From Candidatus Raymondbacteria bacterium RIFOXYA2_FULL_49_16 (lineage in GTDB: Bacteria; Fibrobacterota; OXYB2-FULL-49-7; XYB2-FULL-49-35), in assembly GCA_001789205.1 (NCBI GenBank), contig MFYT01000109.1, positions 1 to 64,000 of the forward strand: a DNA stretch of 64,000 nucleotides. Direction: 5' to 3'. Under the pieces are notes generated by a model, which was given only the letters and a program-made list of their open reading frames with translations, was not told the origin of the DNA and searched no databases. Position numbers and translations under genes: made by a program. Shown one piece after another: positions 1-11,600 of this stretch. Numbering within the stretch: the stretch's first letter is position 1; every line of letters begins with the position of its first letter.

Positions 1-3000
1 GCCCTGGCTGCGTGAATTGCCCCAGATATCGATTGATGGTGCGTATGATCCATTTGCCCAATCAACCGCTTTATCAGCTCCGGCAGGACGAAGAAAGTTG
101 GTGTCCGTTATGGTGGTGCTCAGGAAGGTTGAGGCGGAAGAGTCGCAGATACTTTTGGTGTAGTAGGTGGCTGCCTGGCCCTGGAACATATGGGCAGTGG
201 GGGAGGTCTCGTAAACCGTGTTGTACACAGTATAGGGGCCAACCGCATATCCGGCAGTACCGTAAAAGACCGTGTCATTGCCGCTGGATATCAGGTTGTT
301 GGCAATGGTGATATTGGCCATGACACCGCTACCGCTCGCATCGTCGCTGATACTGATAAATTTATTGCTGCAATCGTATGCGGTATTGTTAACGACATAG
401 TAGAGAGAATCGCGGCTGCCTGCGTTATACCCATCGTTTTCACCAAAAACCATAGGCCGGTAACACTTATTGAAGATATTGTTGCGCACAAAAAGGCCCT
501 TGTTGCTGCCCTCATGGTATTTAACGTAAATAGCGCTATTGTTTGTACCTCCGGTAGTGCCCGACATGTCGAATATATTCCTTTCCACCCAGATGCTGTC
601 AAAATGGTTGGGCGCACCGGAATACGAGGGCTTTACACAGTAGATTATTTTATTCAATTGACCGCCGCCGTCGCCGGTAATCGCCAGCCGCAATCCGCGG
701 ACAGATGTATAACTTGGGACGGTGAAAAGGGCTGTAACGCCTGCCCCATTGGTAACAACTTTGGTAAGCAAAGGCATTTCCGATGGTTTCGCGGCCCAGC
801 GCTGCGGTTCAAAAATGAGATTGTTGGCATAAGTAGCATGGATATTGGACGCGCTGATACCCGCAGTACTGGCCCACGAATATGTCCCTGGTCCGATTTT
901 GACCGTGACCATACCGGAAAGGTCTGAAACCTTGCTGATGTGTGCAACAGTGGTATCTATGGTTTTGAAGGGATGCAGAGAATCATTACACTCGTTGCAC
1001 AAATTATCATACCCACTCGCTGAATCAACCCATATAGTGCCGGAAGTGTATGGTGTATTAGTACATGCGGTGATCTCGTCAGCGCCGATCTCCCAGCCAT
1101 TACCAAGCGGCCGGGTGGCACCCTCAATGTCCAAAGTGAACATGCTGCTGAGATTCGCACCGCGGTCACGGGCAATACTGGCTGCGCCAAGGCGCAAATC
1201 GCGCGTGGCCGCGGCAGTATCAACAAAGGCAATCTGCGCGTAAGTGATGTTGCGGTAATTTTTTGTCGGAGCCACTGAAAAGGACGTGTCGCTCACTATG
1301 TTGTTCGTGTCCGCGGCTGTGATAGCGCTGCCCGCATCGTCAATGACATCCGTGACATAGTTGCCCCAGATAATGTTGTTTACCACGGAAATATTATTAT
1401 TGCCTCCCTGAGCAAATCCAGTATCGCATTTTGTAATAGTATTGTTAAAGAAGCTGGTAGAACCACCCCAGGCCTGCCAACCACGTGCATACCCGTAGAT
1501 AAAATTGTTCGAAATTACAGCATTTGAACCGCCTGGATTGGTTATCGCTCCTTTAGCACCGCCGTCCCGGATAATGCAATATATGATAGTTAGATTGGTA
1601 CCATTGAGGTATATACCGTAATCGCCGCCTATATTGCGTATGTCCAACCAAAGGATATTCGTATATCCACTGCTAAGGTTCCATCCGGATCCGGCTCCGT
1701 TGACTACAACACCCGTATTTGCTTTTCCCGTATGCCGGTTTGCCGCGTTAGCCGTCACTGTTATGGTATGTGATGCGTCAGTAGTCCAGCCTGAGATATA
1801 CTGGGACGTGAATTCAGCCCCGTCCTTGTAAAACAGGGCAACTTCGCTCCAATTGTCCGTCACTATGTTCCGGTTCTGGTTCTCCCAGTTCGCAAAGGTT
1901 GAGTATTTGCGCAATATTGTATACGCCGCGCCCGCGTTAGTGGAATTGGCGTTCCGGACAAGAACCAGACGCGTCTCAGAGGTCACTGAATCAATAATGT
2001 ACCCTTTGCCGCAGGCAGCGATGTATATACTGTCGCCCTGGCCCCGGTTGTCGGTTGTCCACGCAGTACCTGATCCGATCACCACTTTTGAACCAGCTGT
2101 AGTAGAAATGGTTCCTGTGGTGTAATTCGCCCTGTTGCCGATTGATTCATACCGGTTGGGAACTGTGACATACACTTCCTTGTGCGACACGCTGGCCACA
2201 GAGCCGGTCTTCGGATACGTGGTGGAAACATCACCGGTTGACAAGCTCACGCGCATTGAATCATTGTGGCCAAGCGATGGAAAATCCGCCACAAGAATGT
2301 AGTTTGTCCCGGATGAAACAGTAAAGCCTGTGGAGAAAGAAATACGATTTGTTCCCCCTATGCTTACAACGCCCCCGCCGCCCACAGTTGTCTCTGTTAC
2401 ATCAACCACGCCGTCATTGTTCGCGTCAACATACAAAGAGCATCCCTGTACGTCAGATGACACAAGACCGTTGATACCTGAAAGCGCAAATGCAATGCTG
2501 GCTATCGAGGGAGTACCGCCAGAGGGCGTCAGTCTGAAGCGTAATATCCTAACATCAGCCTCCGCGCCGTTCTGTCCAAAAGCGTCGGAAACCTGGCCAG
2601 CATCATGGTCCGCAAGCGTCAATTGCGTGGGTGGGGAGGACGCCTGCTCGTCAAAACCAATGTCCGCCGTGCTGCCCGAACGGCTATCGCCATCAAAATC
2701 AAGAGAAGCTACATTTGCGTCACTCCCGGGACCTATGCCAGCGCCGTTGAGCAGCGAGCCTGCCCCAATATGCAAGTCTTCACTGCCCGATGTTGTAGAA
2801 GTAAATGATGCGTTCGCAATCGAAATGGTCTGGTTATTACTGCTGGTGCCTGCTGTCCCATCGTCTGACCCGTTGTAAACAAAATTTATTGTCGTATTAC
2901 TGTAGTCAACGCCGCTAAATACATAATCCGGTCCTGTGCCCGTGTTTGCCGCATAATTGTTCTTAACAAGCGGCAAATATGATGAACTGGTGCTATTGTT

Positions 3001-5235
3001 CACGGTAATACGTATTGCTCCTCCAGAAGACGTATAGCTTCCATATACAGTATTGTTATAAATCTTACTCTGCCTCGCTGCGGTTGTTTGATAGTTCCCA
3101 TCATAGTATAGGCCCCAGAGCAAAGTGCTGGAACCGCTGACTAAAATATTATCGTGAATGGAGCAAGCATAGTGGTCTGTGGTTGATACGTTCCCATTAT
3201 AAATTAGATTTCCATAGTTTCCGCCACTTTGCTGGTAGAGTAAATTATATGCGAACTCACAGTTGTTCCCACAACCGGTGCCTGCGGTAGTGGAAGTCCC
3301 TATGCAACTTCCGTATGACCAGTTAGAGGATGTTCGTATTATCTTCAATCCAATTACTTTTGTATAATTAGCGCCAATATCAATATTCCGCGCATAACCC
3401 CCGGAAAAACTGCTTAGCAGCGTGTAACCCCCTCCGTTTATCACGCCATTATGCCTCTGGTTCTGATTGCACTCCGTTGATGTATTTGTTGGCGTAAAAA
3501 TGGTAATATAATACGATGCGCTGGTGGTCCAGGTGGAACTCAGCGTATCCATTGAAGCGTCGTTTCCATCCGCATAACAGGAGATATATAGCTTAGTTTT
3601 CGCAGTGGTCAGGGCCATTGTATTCAAATGGCTGGAATTCGCAGAACCCGGAGCAGAACCGCTAATGGCAGCATTGAGAGAATTAAACGCTCGTTTGATG
3701 GAGTTCACCGTTGCGCCCGATATGCCCGAGGGCGTCCAGCCCTTTTGGTCGGTCACCACCCATTCGGACATCGTGTTCTTCTTCTTGATATACAGGGTGT
3801 AGTTCGTGTTGAATGTGATCATGTCCCCCACGCCAATATTGCCTGTCTGGGCAATGGAGAACGTGGCAGTGCCGCTGGTGACCGATATGGTCGGGCTGCC
3901 TGTCTTGAAATCCGACGCGCTCGTGCCAACTGAATAATACAGCGTACAGGGGTCTGCGGCAGCGGTCAGGGAATAGAGAAACTTATCAGCGCCGATGTCC
4001 CATGCCCCAACTGTTCTTGTTTCTCCATCAATGTCTGTATTGAATGGGTAATTTGCATCTGCGTGTAAATCTGCTCCAGCGGTTATTGCGTCAGTATCCG
4101 TTCCATACAGATGGAAGTCCTTGTTGGCCGAATCAACAAAAATGAGCGTTTTATTTGTTTTTGCGTTTGTGCCAGTAGCGGTCGCGTCTTTTGACAAATT
4201 ATTTGTCGAACCCGCTTTGGATGTTAAAGTATAATCTGTCGTATTGCCATACGAAATATTATTTGAATAATATGCGTCAGCATCTTGTTGTATGCCAGTG
4301 GCGCATCCATACACAGTGTTATTGTATACACAAGGAAAATAAGTTCCAAAAGCCTGGTCAAGTTTCATTCCATACGAACCGGAATAATCAAAACCATAAA
4401 TAATATTATTTATCACCATAACATCTGATGCTGTTCCGGTCCAGACTATGCCGTATCTTATTCCCGTGGCCCCTGATCCGCGAATAATATTTCCATTTAC
4501 AATCTGGCCCCTGCCAGAGTACGGGGCATTTGAAAAAATTCCATTGGAATTTACAGCGTCTATCTGCAGGCCTTCTATGCGCGTATAGCTTCGAACGGCC
4601 AACTGGCCGTTTACCATGTATTTTGTGGCCGACCACTTCCCGCTATGCCTTTGCGACGCATTAACTTCATTCACCGTGTCATATGGTGTGTATAAACGGA
4701 GATAATTGGATGACCCTCCCTGGATCCAGCTGAGAGTGGGGGCTGTGGCGTCGGGGCCTGTATCGTAATAGCAGGCGATATCCAGCTGATAGTTGCCGGC
4801 AATCAAATCCTGGGTGTTTAGATGCGTCGCATTGCTGACGCCGACAAAAGGGCCGCTGTCCCAATAGGGAAACGCCCCTCCGAGGCCGCTGAAAGCATGC
4901 GCGATCGAATTCACGGTTTGCCCGGTTACGTCTGGCGGCGTTGCTCCGGTCGCTGTAATTACCCTCCATTGGGTCGTGGAAATTTTTGAAGAAATATAAG
5001 CGATACTCGAAGCATTGTATGTTACCTGGTCCCCAACGCCCATGTTTGTAGCTGTTTGCGCAACTGAAAAAGTGGCTATTCCGCCGGATAGGGTAATTGT
5101 CGGAGAACCTGTTTTATGGTCCGTGGTGTTCTGGCCAACGCTGTAACAGATTTTGGTCTGAGAAAACCCCAGTGAATACAAAAAAAGAATGGTGCCAGTT
5201 ACAAGAACAAAGTTACTCATTGCGGTCTTTGACAT
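1..5235 (-). CDS. Giant secreted modular parallel beta-helix protein (3' end outside window)
   Basis: An open frame of 1745 codons runs from ATG at 5235 to the left edge with no stop, so the gene is partial. AGGGAGA at 5244-5250 is a good ribosome site. The N-terminus is a signal peptide (hydrophobic stretch at about residues 8-22, then FSQT). Asn-rich turns of the type NNIIYG, NNTVYG and VVNNIIWGN recur, as in right-handed parallel beta-helix (pectate-lyase-like) proteins. Choice-of-anchor-Q-like endings (W-D/E-I-G-A-D) occur near residues 413, 858 (variant DIGFDE) and 1382. A box YSVG..........KTGSP followed by GVGD occurs at about residues 31 and 433, so modules of ~400-520 residues are repeated. 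A Ca-loop-like DANNDGVVD lies near residue 930. It is probably a cell-surface or secreted polysaccharide-binding or adhesive protein; substrate and anchoring are unknown. No catalytic lyase residues could be identified. Confidence 0.88.
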   Translation of the reverse strand, partial: MSKTAMSNFVLVTGTILFLYSLGFSQTKICYSVGQNTTDHKTGSPTITLSGGIATFSVAQTATNMGVGDQVTYNASSIAYISSKISTTQWRVITATGATPPDVTGQTVNSIAHAFSGLGGAFPYWDSGPFVGVSNATHLNTQDLIAGNYQLDIACYYDTGPDATAPTLSWIQGGSSNYLRLYTPYDTVNEVNASQRHSGKWSATKYMVNGQLAVRSYTRIEGLQIDAVNSNGIFSNAPYSGRGQIVNGNIIRGSGATGIRYGIVWTGTASDVMVINNIIYGFDYSGSYGMKLDQAFGTYFPCVYNNTVYGCATGIQQDADAYYSNNISYGNTTDYTLTSKAGSTNNLSKDATATGTNAKTNKTLIFVDSANKDFHLYGTDTDAITAGADLHADANYPFNTDIDGETRTVGAWDIGADKFLYSLTAAADPCTLYYSVGTSASDFKTGSPTISVTSGTATFSIAQTGNIGVGDMITFNTNYTLYIKKKNTMSEWVVTDQKGWTPSGISGATVNSIKRAFNSLNAAISGSAPGSANSSHLNTMALTTAKTKLYISCYADGNDASMDTLSSTWTTSASYYITIFTPTNTSTECNQNQRHNGVINGGGYTLLSSFSGGYARNIDIGANYTKVIGLKIIRTSSNWSYGSCIGTSTTAGTGCGNNCEFAYNLLYQQSGGNYGNLIYNGNVSTTDHYACSIHDNILVSGSSTLLWGLYYDGNYQTTAARQSKIYNNTVYGSYTSSGGAIRITVNNSTSSSYLPLVKNNYAANTGTGPDYVFSGVDYSNTTINFVYNGSDDGTAGTSSNNQTISIANASFTSTTSGSEDLHIGAGSLLNGAGIGPGSDANVASLDFDGDSRSGSTADIGFDEQASSPPTQLTLADHDAGQVSDAFGQNGAEADVRILRFRLTPSGGTPSIASIAFALSGINGLVSSDVQGCSLYVDANNDGVVDVTETTVGGGGVVSIGGTNRISFSTGFTVSSGTNYILVADFPSLGHNDSMRVSLSTGDVSTTYPKTGSVASVSHKEVYVTVPNRYESIGNRANYTTGTISTTAGSKVVIGSGTAWTTDNRGQGDSIYIAACGKGYIIDSVTSETRLVLVRNANSTNAGAAYTILRKYSTFANWENQNRNIVTDNWSEVALFYKDGAEFTSQYISGWTTDASHTITVTANAANRHTGKANTGVVVNGAGSGWNLSSGYTNILWLDIRNIGGDYGIYLNGTNLTIIYCIIRDGGAKGAITNPGGSNAVISNNFIYGYARGWQAWGGSTSFFNNTITKCDTGFAQGGNNNISVVNNIIWGNYVTDVIDDAGSAITAADTNNIVSDTSFSVAPTKNYRNITYAQIAFVDTAAATRDLRLGAASIARDRGANLSSMFTLDIEGATRPLGNGWEIGADEITACTNTPYTSGTIWVDSASGYDNLCNECNDSLHPFKTIDTTVAHISKVSDLSGMVTVKIGPGTYSWASTAGISASNIHATYANNLIFEPQRWAAKPSEMPLLTKVVTNGAGVTALFTVPSYTSVRGLRLAITGDGGGQLNKIIYCVKPSYSGAPNHFDSIWVERNIFDMSGTTGGTNNSAIYVKYHEGSNKGLFVRNNIFNKCYRPMVFGENDGYNAGSRDSLYYVVNNTAYDCSNKFISISDDASGSGVMANITIANNLISSGNDTVFYGTAGYAVGPYTVYNTVYETSPTAHMFQGQAATYYTKSICDSSASTFLSTTITDTNFLRPAGADKAVDWANGSYAPSIDIWGNSRSQG

Positions 5236-5269
5236 AATCAGCGTCTCCCTATAATTTTCAAATATCTTT

Positions 5270-5297
5270 CATATATAAAATAAACTAAAAACGTCAA
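5270..5297 (-). promoter_or_regulatory. Predicted sigma70-like promoter of the beta-helix gene
   Basis: On the minus strand TTGACG (5292-5297) and TATATG (5270-5275) are separated by 16 bases. This gives a leader of about 28 bases that contains the AGGGAGA ribosome site. AT-richness makes chance matches possible. Confidence 0.45.
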
Positions 5298-5507
5298 AAA
5301 CATCTAAACTATTTATTCTCAAATTAACTATTATAAACGATATTATTATTTTATTCTATTTAACTACTTTATATGTATTTTACATGTAATTCTGGTATAA
5401 TTTTAGATGTATATTCAATAGAAAAGGTTTATTTTATATGTTTGATGGTTTTTCAAAGATTAATCGCTTAAAATATGTGAACTATTCACGCTTTTTCTTC
5501 AACTAAT

Positions 5508-5536
5508 TTTACATATTAAAATAATAGCAATATAAA
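5508..5536 (+). promoter_or_regulatory. Predicted sigma70-like promoter of the VWA giant gene
   Basis: TTTACA (5508-5513) and TATAAA (5531-5536) are separated by 17 bases. The leader would be about 80 bases, ending in AAGGAG just before the ATG at 5623. Other weak matches exist in this AT-rich stretch. Confidence 0.45.
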
Positions 5537-5622
5537 TAAATATATTATATATTTTTAGCGTAAGGCGAACAGAAGTAAGATGATATGTATAAAACCATTA
5601 AAATAAATTTAAGGAGCGCCCA

Positions 5623-8600
5623 ATGAATAAAATTTTAACAATTTCATTCATTGCACTGTTTTCTGTGTTGGGATTCACCCAGACCACGGATACCATCCCT
5701 CAAATCTGGGTTCAACGTTTGGTTACGCCAGACTCCATTTTTTATGAAGGCGCTCCTTCCGGATCTCATTCAACCGTAAATCTCCGCGCATGGGCCAGCA
5801 ATGACTCAATCACCCAGGGCCTTCCTCTCGATGTTATCCTATTAACCGACAACAGTGGTTCCATGGGCACTCGTAATCCCGGCACTCGTGACTGGATACC
5901 CCCAGTCTCACGCATCCAGGGGGCGTATAACGCATGCGTCAATTTTGTTGACAGCACACTGAACATTCATGATAGCGTGGCCCATATGCGTTTCTGCGCA
6001 AAGGTCGACACTCCCCAACCTTACACTAACAACTTTGCGCTTGCAAAAGCAAAAATGGACACAAATATCAACGGCAAACAAACCGTTGGCGGTATCGTAT
6101 ACGAGGGTACCGCTTCCTATACAGGCATCCTTGAAGCAGTACGCTATATGGGGAAAAACGCCAAACCGGGTCGATTGAATGTGTTAATTGCGCTCACCGA
6201 TGGTGAAGATAACGCATCAGGTAGCTACGGGTGGTACTGGACCTTGAACAGAGACCGCGGTTATATTCTACCGAATCTTGGCACAACCAAGACAAGGGCC
6301 GTTGATTCTGTTGTAAAAATCATCGATTCACTGACTGCTTCCGGAATTAATTTTAAAATATTCACCATCAACCTGATGACTTACAGCGACACTACTTATC
6401 TAAAAAGAATCGCACGGCAAGGACATGGTACATGGTCTTATTCAAATTCAGGAGCAGACCTCGACGCCATTTTCTATGAAATTGGCCAAAGCATTTCCGA
6501 CATTGCCGCTGTCAGCCTGATGCCCGGCACGCCAATGATCATTGACGTTCTTGGCCCCGATATCCATTATGTTCCCGGCTCATTTGTGGCCACTACAGGT
6601 ATGGGTTACCAGGTACCCACCTTTCAAGTCGACACAGTGAGTGGGTTTACCAGGCTAAAATTTTTAATCGACACAGTCCGTGTGGGCAAATTCATTGACC
6701 TTAAATACGAGATTACCGCGGCATTGTATACGCCGGACGTAGCCACTGCAAAACAGATGCGGACCAACAACGCCTCAGGCAACAACCCCACCTACTATTC
6801 GCTGGTCCAATATGTTGATGCAAACGATTCAATTGTCACCAGGCCTGTACCCCGGAACTATGTATATGTTAAAAGCGAGATCGGCGGAGTATACCTCTCC
6901 ACGACCGGCGCAGGTGTTCCGGTTACCCCCATGCCATCAACCATTGCGCAAACCTATACCTTTGCCACGCCAGCAACCTATCCCAATACCTTGCTTTATG
7001 CCATAAGAACCGATATTGCCACAGATACCATCGCAAATGTCCTGGTTCCCGCAACATGGTATTTTTATCCCAACCCAACCTGGACAGCCACCACACTCAA
7101 TGGTGTCATTACTAACAACAGAACAGTCGGTGTTACGGTCGCCTACGATAACCATGATACCGCATCTCTCCGTATACGCTATATGTTCAACAACCAGACC
7201 TATGGCGACACCGTACTTTTCTCTTTTACCGACATCTCAGCGCCAGAACAAGTTATCTCAACCCAGATAGAACGCGATACCGCAAGCCATACACAAATAA
7301 CCTCCAGATTTGTTGTCAGGGGCGATACTGCCTATCTGCGGACTTTTTCGTACACAGTATTTGCCCGCGGCCTCACCAACCGGAGTTCCAACATGCCCAT
7401 TAGCGCAACCTGGAGCAAATCCGGCTTTGCTAACTTCGGGCTGCCAACAATAACCGGTGTTGCAACACAAAAAACATTCAGCCTCACTGATATTGCCCAT
7501 GTGAATTTTACGCAGAACGATTCAGGGACAATTCGCATCGACTACAATGGATATACTTCCCAATTCCAGCTTGTTATATACGATACCACTGATTATGATA
7601 CAACAGACAGGGTCGTTTTATACAACAATACATACAGTTTCAATAAAACCACTATCGAAACCAACTATCCTGTGTACACGTCAAACGATGTCTATACCGT
7701 AAACGCCGGTGACTCAATCACCTTCTGGCCCATGTTTTTCGACAACAACAGGAGCATAAACAAATACCTGAGCACAGGGACTGTTTCCTGGACCCTTAAT
7801 GGCAGTTTTGCGGCCAACAGAGCTTATTTCGGCATCAGAGGTTTTACGCCAGGTTCGCAAGACCTCATTATTGCCTCATATACCAATGAATGGGGCGTTC
7901 TCCTGCGCGACACGGTCCGTGTTGGCTGGAACAATGAACCGCACCGCTATATGTCAATTGAATCCCAACCCGGCGTGCCCTACAGCAATGTAACCAATTT
8001 TGTCACCGATACCCTGGTCATTTTAAACACACAGACAGACACGGTCGGCGGTCTCTATGCCGTGGTGCGCGACGGATTAGGATATTGCGTGTCCGACTGC
8101 AACAATGATTACGAAAGCTGGACCGATGCGGGACCTGGCGCAAGTTATATCACTGTTCCGGGAGTAATCACCAGCACTGGCTGGATCTACAAGACCAGCA
8201 ACCCAGCGGCTGCAACAACCGCCATGGTCATTGCCATTGGCCAAGCCAGCTATGGCCTGGGCAACCAGCGCGACACGGTCTTTGTCCGTATCGCGGCCTA
8301 TTCGTACGACAAACTTGACATATGCGCTGCCGCGCCAATCCAGGGTTTCAGTATTGGCGACACCATTCCACGCAATACAGTCATAAGTCTTGCTGCATGC
8401 GAACTTACCGGTAGTTTTCAGGCAAGGGCGCGCCATGATGCCACTCTCTGGGACATTGTGACTGTTTCCTGGACTGTGAAAAACGGAACTGCCCTGAGCA
8501 ATACCTTTCCCCTGTCAGCTCCCAGTATAACCCTTGATCCTGTTGCAGGGACCGCGCGCGACACCCTCTTTGCCACCTATGCTGGCGCAACCACGTTGCG

Positions 8601-11600
8601 CGACACCATGCTCTTTTCCGCGGCGCCAGCCTATTTCATTGGCATCCAGCTCGATTCCACAAAAACAATCACCTCAAATCTCCAGGAAATAACCGTTAGA
8701 GGAAATTTGACCCAGTTGCGCAATACCATGTTTTGGCTCTATGCCATGGGTAATTATAATTGCACAGCAGCCCCTCGAAGCCCGGCTGCCGCAACATGGA
8801 ACACGACTCTCTCGCAGACATGGTTCTCTAGCATGATCAATCAGACCAACGTTTGCTCAGTTTTTGTCAATTTTAACAACATGCCAAACACGCAGGGCAG
8901 CCACAGCGCCAGCGGTCAAATCAGCATCTCCTACACCACTACTCTCGGCAATGTGACTGACAACATCCTGTTCAATATTATCGACACCACTGACTATGAC
9001 ACGCTCGAATACCTCATTGTCGATACCTCTGCCAGCGCCATTGTCACCTTCTCGGAATTTATGGGAAAAAATATCCCCCTGCTCCAATATTCAGCCCCAG
9101 CCGGCTCAACCATTCCCCTGTATGCCACGCTCTACGACCTTAACAACGCCGCAGTCGGTTTGTTCCCCAAACGCATTGGCGCTGACCAGGCCATCTGGCA
9201 AATCCGCCACAGCGCAACCGGTCAGTCAGAGCAGGTAAACGCCACAACATACAATCTTACCAGCACAGGCGCTGGCACAAAAGACACCATTGTGGTTTCG
9301 TATCCAGCCCCCACTGCAACGTTTACCCAGCCAATCAAACCCACTGGCCGCATGACACAGACCATTATTGTTTCCTGGACTGCGGGCACTGGCAGGTTCC
9401 TGCGCATAGTGGACGCGCCAACAACAGGCGCCAGCGACATCACCAGCATATCAATGCAGGCTGGTACCGATACCGTGCATGTCTACGCCATTGTGGTGGA
9501 CCAGTTCAACAACCGCATTGCCAATGGCCCTGTGCAATGGAGTTCCTCCAACGCCACATACATCACCGTGCCAACAAGCACAACCTACGATGGTAAAATT
9601 GTGAAGGCCAGCCAACCCTCAGCACCCATAACAGTCAGTGTGGTTGCGACCCTTCCGGCAAACACCAACCTGGGAAACAACTACTATTCAGGCTCTGTCG
9701 CTCTCTACGATACAGTCACAATCACTATTGGTAATTTTACTTTCGATAGTTTGCGGATCGTTACCTACAACAATCCATACGATTTCACAACCACTGAGAA
9801 CAAAACCATTAGCGGCGATGGCGCAATTGTAAGTTTCTTTGACCTCTTGCTCATGCGTACCTGCGCCCAAAGCGCCACTTTTAAGGCTCAAATCCACAGT
9901 ACCAACCCTGCCATGGGCGTCAATGGCTGGGTTTCCGACCAGGTAGTGACATGGGTCAACAAAACAGATACGTCGCGTAACGCTGTATCGTACACAGTTT
10001 CACCGGTGACCCAGGTCAACCTCGATACCATCAGGGCTATTTCAGGTTTGCTCCATGCTGACATCCATTTTAAGACAACCGCGCCAAACATTGTCAGTGT
10101 CCAGCTTCTGCCCCACCCCGCAAACGGCCGTATCGTGGTTTCCGGCGATTCAGCGTCAATTCGCGACACGTCCATTACCTTTACCGTGACGGGTACCGAC
10201 GAGTGCGGAAACAGCGCGGGCGTCAATGCCGCATGGAATTCGCTCGGATTTACCCGGATCGTTTGGGCAAACAGCTTTGCAACACAGCTGGGGCTCACTG
10301 CGCAATCAACCAAAATAATTAATTTTCTCGACATGCCCAGCGACACCACTCCCCAAAGCGACAGCGGTTACATCGCCATTACCTATACCGACCCTGTATC
10401 AAACATAACCTATACCGACTCAATCAAACTGATAATCCGCGATAATACCGATTACGATACTGTCGATAAAGTGGTCATTGTTCCTGATTCCATGTACCGT
10501 ACCGCGAACAATAAAGACGACTTGTATGCGCAATATTCCAATGTCAACTACACGCAGTTCTCCGGCGATTCCATCAGGTTCTCGGCCCTGCTCTTTGACA
10601 TCAACGCCAACCCAAAATTCCTGGCCAACTACGAAGTAGGGTACAACAATGCGCACGCCTTCTGGTATCTCAACGGCAAGCCATGGGATAATCCCGCCAC
10701 CACGGTTGATTCGGTCTTTGTCTATGGACGTACCGTGCCCGGCGCGGACACCATCGTGGTGCTCTACGGCAATACGCCAGCCACTGCAATCATCCGCGAT
10801 ACTGTTATCATCACCTGGACCGCGGGTCACCAACGCGTGCTCTACATTGAAAGCGCGCCAGGAACCGCGGGTTCCAATACACCCCAACTGGCAAGCACCA
10901 TGGTCTTTACCACGGTCGATAACGGTCGTTCAGACACGGTTTATGCGGTAATACGTGACGAATTCAACAACTTTGTCACCAACGATCCGCTTGAACGGTG
11001 GACCTATGCCTCGGGTGAAGACGACTATTTCGTCTTTCTCAGGTATCCCACAGGCCAGGTCACCAATCTGGGCGTGGTCACCAAGCTCGATTCAAACCCC
11101 CCAGCTACACGAAGCTACCATCTTATTGCAAACATCGTGGCCGGAACGCCGGTCAAGGGCGTCACTCTTTCCAAGACCATTGCCGACACCATTGCCATTG
11201 ATCTTGCCAACTACTCCTTTGTCGAATTGGGCATCTTTGCCGCCTCAAACAACATTATCAGCACCACGGGCGTGGCCTATCCAGTGGGTGCCAGGATCCC
11301 GCAAACCACGGTGCTCACCATGACTTCTTTCGAAGACACAATACGCGTGGAAACGAAAAAGAGGCGTAATGATCTTCCCGCTTCTGACGCCAATGCCTGG
11401 CTAACCCAAAGTGTGTCCTGGAGGCTCTCTGTGCCCGGCGTTGTTTCCAGCGCCCTTTTCCCGGCAACCGTGGCCTCGCGCGCAACCCTTGCGGCCATTG
11501 GCGCTGTCACACTCGACACCCTCGTAGGCACCTCCACAGGCGATGGCCTGAGCGCACGCATTCTATTCACCATTGAAGAGGCCTGGATAGATAGTTTCAT

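Larger units (their letters stand above)
5236..5622. other. AT-rich divergent intergenic region
   Basis: This 387-bp gap separates the two giant surface-protein genes and holds no credible ORF. It is much more AT-rich than the surrounding genes, with long A/T runs. A promoter-like pair is visible in each direction near its edges (5270-5297 minus, 5508-5536 plus). The middle (about 5300-5500) could hold regulator sites, but I see no clear operator or RNA structure there. Confidence 0.6.

Noticed and set aside
190-927. Plus-strand ORF of 245 codons, and other plus-strand ORFs from 12 to 3933
   Set aside because: They lie opposite the continuous minus-strand frame of the giant beta-helix protein, have no signal peptide, ribosome site or recognisable motif, and are antisense shadows.
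291-1232. Minus-strand ORFs at 291-617, 654-947 and 957-1232
   Set aside because: They are in other frames inside the uninterrupted giant minus-strand gene; none shows a motif.
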